DNA of 64,000 nt from NCBI RefSeq assembly GCF_025766255.1, contig NW_026516695.1:310001-374000 (forward strand), read 5' to 3'. Every line of letters begins with the position of its first letter. Within the stretch, counting starts at the first letter, position 1. This document shows, piece by piece, positions 58,843 to 64,000 of this stretch. Position numbers and translations under genes: made by a program. Origin of the DNA: Zychaea mexicana (lineage: Eukaryota > Mucoromycota > Mucoromycetes > Mucorales > Lichtheimiaceae). The notes under the pieces were generated by a model. It saw only the letters and a list, made by a program, of their open reading frames with translations. It was not told the origin of the DNA and did no database searches.

Positions 58843-61253
58843 TTAATGATGCTTTACTGATTGGATCAAGTATTGAACATGTGGATGATCGTCACTATCT
58901 TTTGGAATCGTGGCTGAATCCCGTTTACAGCCACTTATAGACTCTTTTCCTTCATAGTCGACCCTGACAACCAATAACCGCCTTTTATGCCACTTATTAA
59001 ACAACTTGCACAGCGTATCCTTAGTAATAGAGCGCGATGGATTGTAAACAATTAAATGCGTCAAATGCTTCATAGAAGCAAGCACGTCGATATGATGGTC
59101 TTGAATCATACAGTCCACGCCTATTTGGAGCGTCCGTACTTGAGAATTTAACAATCCCTTCAGAACGGTATACAAAAGACCTTCATTCAAGGGAAACCGG
59201 CGCAGATTGAGACTGCGTACGTTGGTGCTGTTGATATACTTCACTATATCCAATAAAAGTACATCGTTACGAGCTTCGCTGCTGGTAGAGTCGTAGCCGA
59301 TAGTGAACTCGTGTATCCGGGTATTGCGGTTGAACAGGGCTTTTATTCCGTCAGTAGTATATCGCAACCTTTCCTGATTATACATGCTGGAGACTACTCC
59401 TGCTCCTTGTGCTGGTATTTCCGATGTCGCAATAACGCCATCATCGTCTTCTTCTATATTTTCTTCTTCGTCAGCGCTAGGAACATAGTGACGAATGTAA
59501 ATATTGAGCTGTTGTAACTGCCTCGTTGCTGCTGTCCCGAGTGCACGTAGAACGCGGTCGTCCAAGACGCCTACGCCAGTTATGCTTGCAACTTGAAGCG
59601 ACGGACAAGCACGTATAAGGTTTGACAGTATTTGCGAACTAAGAGAGCACCCATTAATCGACGTAAGCCTGAGGATGCGTAAATTAGGGACGCCGATTTG
59701 CGCAAGTCGTTCCAGTGAGGTATAAACGCCGGGTTCCAGCAGCTCTTGAGCCACTTCCAATATTTCTAATGTTTCGTTATGCTTCTCTAGAAACACGAGC
59801 AATTGTTCGTCAATATTTATATCCTTTTCGTAGTCGTCACGCTGCTCGTTTGTCAGAACGAGTTTTGTTAGGCCTTGATGTGGGGATGCGGATGGTTCAG
59901 TATACACCGTGCAAAAATCCTCGACATATTTTTTGATCTTGTCCTTGTATACAAATGACTCGAGCACAGGACAAGTCGCGTTGACCACCATGAGTGCTTT
60001 TGCCCGCTCTTCCAAAAATTCCCGAGTGATAACTAACACCTTTAGCGCAGTAAAACGATTCAACAAGTTGCGAAAGTCAGTGATACGCACGAAGTCGTTC
60101 CAATGCAAGGATGTGAGTTGAAGGGATGAGTCGGGCAACGCTGAGGGGATCTTGTCAAGGTTGATAACAGTACAATCCGTAAAGAATTGATGGATAACGT
60201 TTTTCAGTTTGGGACAAAAACTGACGATAGATGGGAAGATTGCATTGTTGAATTTGTTCTCGGGTTCGCTGAAAAGTTTTAAAGTGGTTAAGTCCCTCAA
60301 ATCCAAGTCCCATAGTCGCACATTGGTTTCAACAAAACAATTCATGTTGTGTCTTTCCAATTCTTGAAGCGCGGACATTTACAATTCATTAGCGAGACGC
60401 TACTACTTGAACTATCACGCCAAGCCCACATACACTCTTGCTTACCTAAAGTTTCAATTCCACTCCATTTTTCTGCAACCAAGGCGTGGAATATGTTCTC
60501 TCCATTTCCTCCCGCGAAACATAGTTCAATTTCCTTTCCCTGGTTACGACGATCCGGGATGCTCTGAAGCAACTTTTTCGTTCGTTCAAGTGCACCAAAG
60601 ACTTTTTGGTTCTTGCTGATTACTCGTAGCAAATAAGGCCAGTTGATAATGTAGTTGAGCCAGAAATGAGAGGTCCATGCTAGTCGAAATCGATCGTCTA
60701 TCGATAATTGGTTCAAAATATTGGAAATCACTTCGGACGGTAAAAGGCGCGTCATCCATCCATTGCGTTTGTCGACAGCTGCCATAATTTGATCGTGTTT
60801 CGCAAGCATTTCGTCACAAATAGCAGGGTGTGCTGATGTTGAAGGTATCAATGATGCTACTGCGGCGGACCCATGTTTATATATCCTTGCTGCCCTACAA
60901 ACATCGCCTTGTAGATATTGAGCACTTGCAGCAATCAAGTATGCGTCAGGGCAGGCGTAATCATCGATTGCATTGTCCAGCTTGCTGTCCTCGAACGCCA
61001 ATTCATACTGATTTTGCATTTCGTATGCTGCAGCACGATGGCAAAGTGCAGCAGCCAAATTAGTGCGCAGGTTATCGATGACCTGGGTGTAAAAAGCTAC
61101 GGCTTCATTGTAATCGCCATTGGTGTACGCGTATTTTCCTTGATCGAAATCGTGTAACGTTGTTGATAGATCAAGTTGTGTTACTGTGAACATTGCATAG
61201 CTATCGCCTGGCTTAACCAGTTCGGGAAAATATAGTAAATCCTCTTTTATCAT
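58843..61253 (-). CDS. TPR/F-box/leucine-rich-repeat protein, copy 2
   Basis: Two exons: 61253-60446 and 60362-58843; 775 residues. Same plan as the protein at 27781-30275: TPR module at about 34-130 (FDQGKYAYTNGDYNEAVAFYTQVI), F-box at about 166-205 (WMTRLLPSEVISNILNQL...RLAWTSHFWLNY), then LRRs to the end (RACPSLQVASITG, VRSLNLRRFPLN). The opening FTVTQLDLSTTLHDFDQGK matches LTVTELDLTATQHAFEQGK of copy 1, and the intron sits at the same codon in the same phase. It is likely an SCF ubiquitin-ligase receptor. An acidic insert (ADEEENIEEDDDGV) between LRRs is specific to this copy. The two proteins are strongly diverged outside the TPR and F-box parts, as expected for different targets. Confidence 0.86.
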
Positions 61254-61576
61254 TTAATCGTTGTGGTTTGTGGTGATGAATAATCAAAAGGATTGATTAG
61301 AACAGAAAAGATCCGATGGTTTGTGTGGACAGATATGGAACGTTGTGCAACCATATCTTGAAGCATCGACAATGCCAATACATAACTCCTCCTCGGACAG
61401 ACCAAACCATTACAAAGCGGTATTTCAAATGCATATAAAGAAAAGTGTACATGCAAGCACAGTCCCTGTAGGGAAAAGGCATGTATTTATCAAGTTCATA
61501 GATAGCTTACAGTATCACCAATTATAAATACAGACAAACTAAGTACTTTAATGGATAGATATGCAATAACCCATTA
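61254..61576. other. Short intergenic region
   Basis: Upstream flank of F-box copy 2 and 3' flank of the ODC-like gene. No gene is seen. Confidence 0.6.
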
Positions 61577-63286
61577 TCAGAGGTTTCTATAGGTATCGAC
61601 ATATACAGTTTTTGGTCGCTGAAAGCCGCAAAAGTGCGAATTTGCGATCGTGTAAGCGCCCATGTTTTCTGCGTAGATCCAATCACCGGCTGTCAATAAT
61701 GGAAGTCGTGTATTTTCTGTGAGACAATCGCCTGGTTCGCAGGTGTGGCCCCATACACTACATGGATAAGTGGGTTCTTTGACCGTTTTGCGATACATGC
61801 ATACGTTATCCTTCATCAAGACTAAGCATTATAAGATGCAATCGAAGAAACGTTAATATTGATTTTTTTCCGATCGTAGTTGGCTAAGACAATTAGCTCG
61901 AAAATATACCTTTGAGGTTGAGCACATCTTGATATAACAGGCGTGGGGCAAAAGAGCCATGTAAACCATCATTTACAAAATCTAGTAGTAGCGTATGTTG
62001 ATAGTTATACAATGCCCATATTTGCAAGCAGTGAATATCTCTTGCAATATATCAAATAATACTCTTGGTTTAATCTACAGTACTCAACTTACACATATAG
62101 TTTCTGTATACATCGTTCTCGTTTTGGGTTGGTAGCATTTTACGGCCGACAATTTGGCAACACACGGTGAGCGTCGATGCTGTGTAGAAGCGCCCGGTTT
62201 CTGCCATTACTTGTACATCAGGCGTAAATAGTGAATCCAAGGTTTTACTAATATTTGCGGCTAACTGTCTAAAGGATGGTTTTCCCGGTTGATCGATACC
62301 CAGAAAGCCGTCGCCGTTGATATCAAGAAGATGGAAATCAAATCCCAGGTTTTTGGCTTGATCAAAGACCTTGCGAGAATTTTCCAGGGCAACCTGATAT
62401 GAACTTGTATCGGAACATCCGCTGCCCACATCAAAACTAAAAATAGCAATGGACAAAAACGCAAGTTCGGTATTAGTTCCAGTCTTTTGAATTGTCTACA
62501 TTGCTGCGGGTAAGTGACCAATTGTTTCTTACCTGACGCCAATGACGTCGAGTGCAAGCTTTTTGGCAATCTTCAGTAAGGATTCGACTGCAGATAGAGA
62601 CGCGCCAAACTTGTTTCCAGTTCCCCACTGAGCTTTCGAATCATCGGTTATAATGCGTAACAGCAACTGTGCGTTTGGAGATAGTGCTTTGATTTTATAA
62701 AGCTCGTCAACATTGTCAAAGGTCATTGTCTTAACGCTGTGATCAGCAGCAAAACGAAGATAGGATGCCTGCTTGCACGTGTGCGCGTAATAGATTCTGG
62801 AAGCATCAATACCAAGGTCCATGACCTTTTTCATTTCAGGCCCGGTAATGCAGTCAAAGTCTAGGCCCAAGGTTGCCAGATACTTGATGATTTTGATATC
62901 TGGGTTACATTGGACAGCTACCAACGAAAAAGATGGATCCAATTATCATCATGTCATTTTCATTGTTATATCGCGTTTATAAGAGAAAAAGGGATGGAAA
63001 CAGAGAAATGAAAACTACCATAGTACGGCTTAATTCTTGGGAGACATCGCTTCCATTTCAAATGTTGTCGGTACAATTGCCCGAGGTCCAAAACATAAAA
63101 GCAATCATCTTGTCCTAGTTTTTCGTTCAAAGCAGCTAATTCCAGCTTTTTCTTGATCGCTTCCTTGATATCACCCTTGAATACAATGGGAGAGACATGG
63201 ACAGGTTGCTTGTTGCTGCTGTATTCAGGGACAGAGGAGGTAGGCTCCTTTGGCAGTATAGGAATTTGCGACGGACGGATGAGCAT
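61577..63286 (-). CDS. Ornithine-decarboxylase homologue lacking catalytic residues (pseudo-ODC, antizyme-inhibitor-like)
   Basis: Five exons on the minus strand: 63286-63019, 62917-62533, 62436-62093, 61981-61910, 61821-61577; 437 residues, no frameshift. The fold-type III ODC plan is complete: FYVLDLGQLYRQHLKW, the barrel, LLRIITDDSKA with the phosphate-binding Arg, FVNDGLHGSF, NMGAYT and the C-terminal FCGFQRP. But the PLP-binding lysine (YAVKCN in real ODCs) is Gln92 (YAVQCN), the cofactor-stacking His of SFHVGSG is Asp220, the DIGGGF phosphate loop reads DINGDGF (256-262), AEPGR is AETGR (Thr298), and the Asp of WGPTCD is Glu385, while Cys384 is kept. Without the lysine no Schiff base forms, so decarboxylation is very unlikely. 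Animals have a similar dead paralogue, antizyme inhibitor, which frees active ODC from antizyme. That role here is inference. Confidence 0.92.
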
Positions 63287-64000
63287 CGTGGTTGCAAACT
63301 AGGTACGCGTGAATCAATTTAATTCTATGGAGCGATAAGTGACGAGCAATCAACCATTATAGTACAGAGAAAGTTTGCTGTATACCAGCATCATTTTAAA
63401 ATGGAAGTAGCAATCGTAGCGATACCTTAGCTGAAACTAGGTGCTCCTTGTAAATTTAAAAAGGATAATGAAGTAAAGGATGTATGGAGAAATTATACGC
63501 AACATTGGTGCATTTATATACACGAACAATGGCGATGATTACGAGCTCAGCATCAATAGATCAACGGTGGCCTAGAAGCAGACCAGTCATAAGGCCTATA
63601 TCAATTGGCTTGTAGAATACACCAAAGCCCAATTATAATACAAAATATGTGTACTGAAAAGACTATTTTGAGTATTAAACAACCACGAACATAAATACAG
63701 CCATCAAACCATCATGATGGCCAAACTAAATACTCTAATGCACAATCCCTGTTTTACTGCAACTTTTCCTGCTCGTGGCATGACGGAAAGTAGGTTATTT
63801 AGAGCCTCCTTGATGAGTGGTACATGCGAGCATTACTAAAGAAATAGACAAACAAAGTATATTGTTTTAGCGCACGTGCGGCTTAAAAGGATTGCTCTAG
63901 CTCATTACTATCATGGTGATATTTACAATGTGCATAGTAAATAATAGTAGCCACTTTCTGCATACTTTTTATGCACGCAGTACATTAACTGAATCTGTCT
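63287..64000. other. Upstream flank of the ODC-like gene
   Basis: AT-rich with no supported gene up to the window edge. Confidence 0.55.

Overview
This window looks like nuclear DNA of an early-diverging filamentous fungus, most likely a member of the Mucoromycota (order Mucorales). The evidence is the gene content (GH18 chitinase, fungal GT2 polysaccharide synthase, Vts1-type SAM protein, TPR/F-box/LRR proteins in two copies), many short spliceosomal introns (mostly about 50-140 bp, GTRAGT...YAG), pyrimidine-rich leaders, and one intron with the hallmarks of the minor (U12) spliceosome, which Mucoromycota kept and most Dikarya lost. No genus is claimed. All exon joins below were worked out by hand from reading frame, splice sites and family conservation.

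Layout. 1-3954 is non-coding or unassignable. A minus-strand PH-domain protein (3955-5145) is followed by about 5 kb of mostly empty sequence with a HET-like gene fragment (8859-9081). Then comes a dense block: PP1 catalytic subunit (10417-12045, +), inositol-pentakisphosphate 2-kinase (12549-14109, -), Vts1/Smaug RNA-binding protein (14758-17596, +), a GT2 polysaccharide synthase (18614-20227, +), EIPR1-type WD40 protein (20482-22156, -), Ste24 CAAX protease (22358-24250, +), a cytochrome P450 (24833-27257, +) and a TPR/F-box/LRR protein (27781-30275, -).

The second half is sparser: secreted GH18 chitinase (31854-33713, +), membrane-anchored thioredoxin-fold protein (35762-36713, -), xylitol/sorbitol-type dehydrogenase (38940-40593, +), Gly/Tyr-rich protein (41632-42135, +), an FHA/coiled-coil/tail-anchor SLMAP/Far10-type protein (42895-44842, -), and an orphan 390-residue protein (46755-47927, -) with two small unknown ORFs. 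A 5'-truncated non-LTR retrotransposon bounded by a perfect 15-bp target-site duplication (51143-52767) lies just upstream of a tiny IFI6/IFI27-like gene and its decayed copy. The right end holds cytochrome c oxidase subunit IV/Cox5 (56071-56758, +), prefoldin subunit 5 with the AT-AC intron (57159-58107, +), a second TPR/F-box/LRR paralogue (58843-61253, -) and an ornithine-decarboxylase homologue that has lost its catalytic lysine (61577-63286, -).

The genes are ordinary eukaryotic neighbours rather than an operon. Functional themes are signalling and mRNA control (PP1, IPK1, Vts1, STRIPAK FHA protein), membrane trafficking and protein processing (EIPR1, Ste24, thioredoxin-like protein), wall polysaccharide metabolism (GT2, chitinase) and mitochondrial or cytosolic housekeeping (Cox5, prefoldin). 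The observations most worth following are the pseudo-ornithine decarboxylase (possible antizyme-inhibitor analogue), the U12-type intron in prefoldin 5, the datable LINE insertion, and the IFI27-like gene with a degraded duplicate. No tRNA, rRNA or CRISPR array was recognised.
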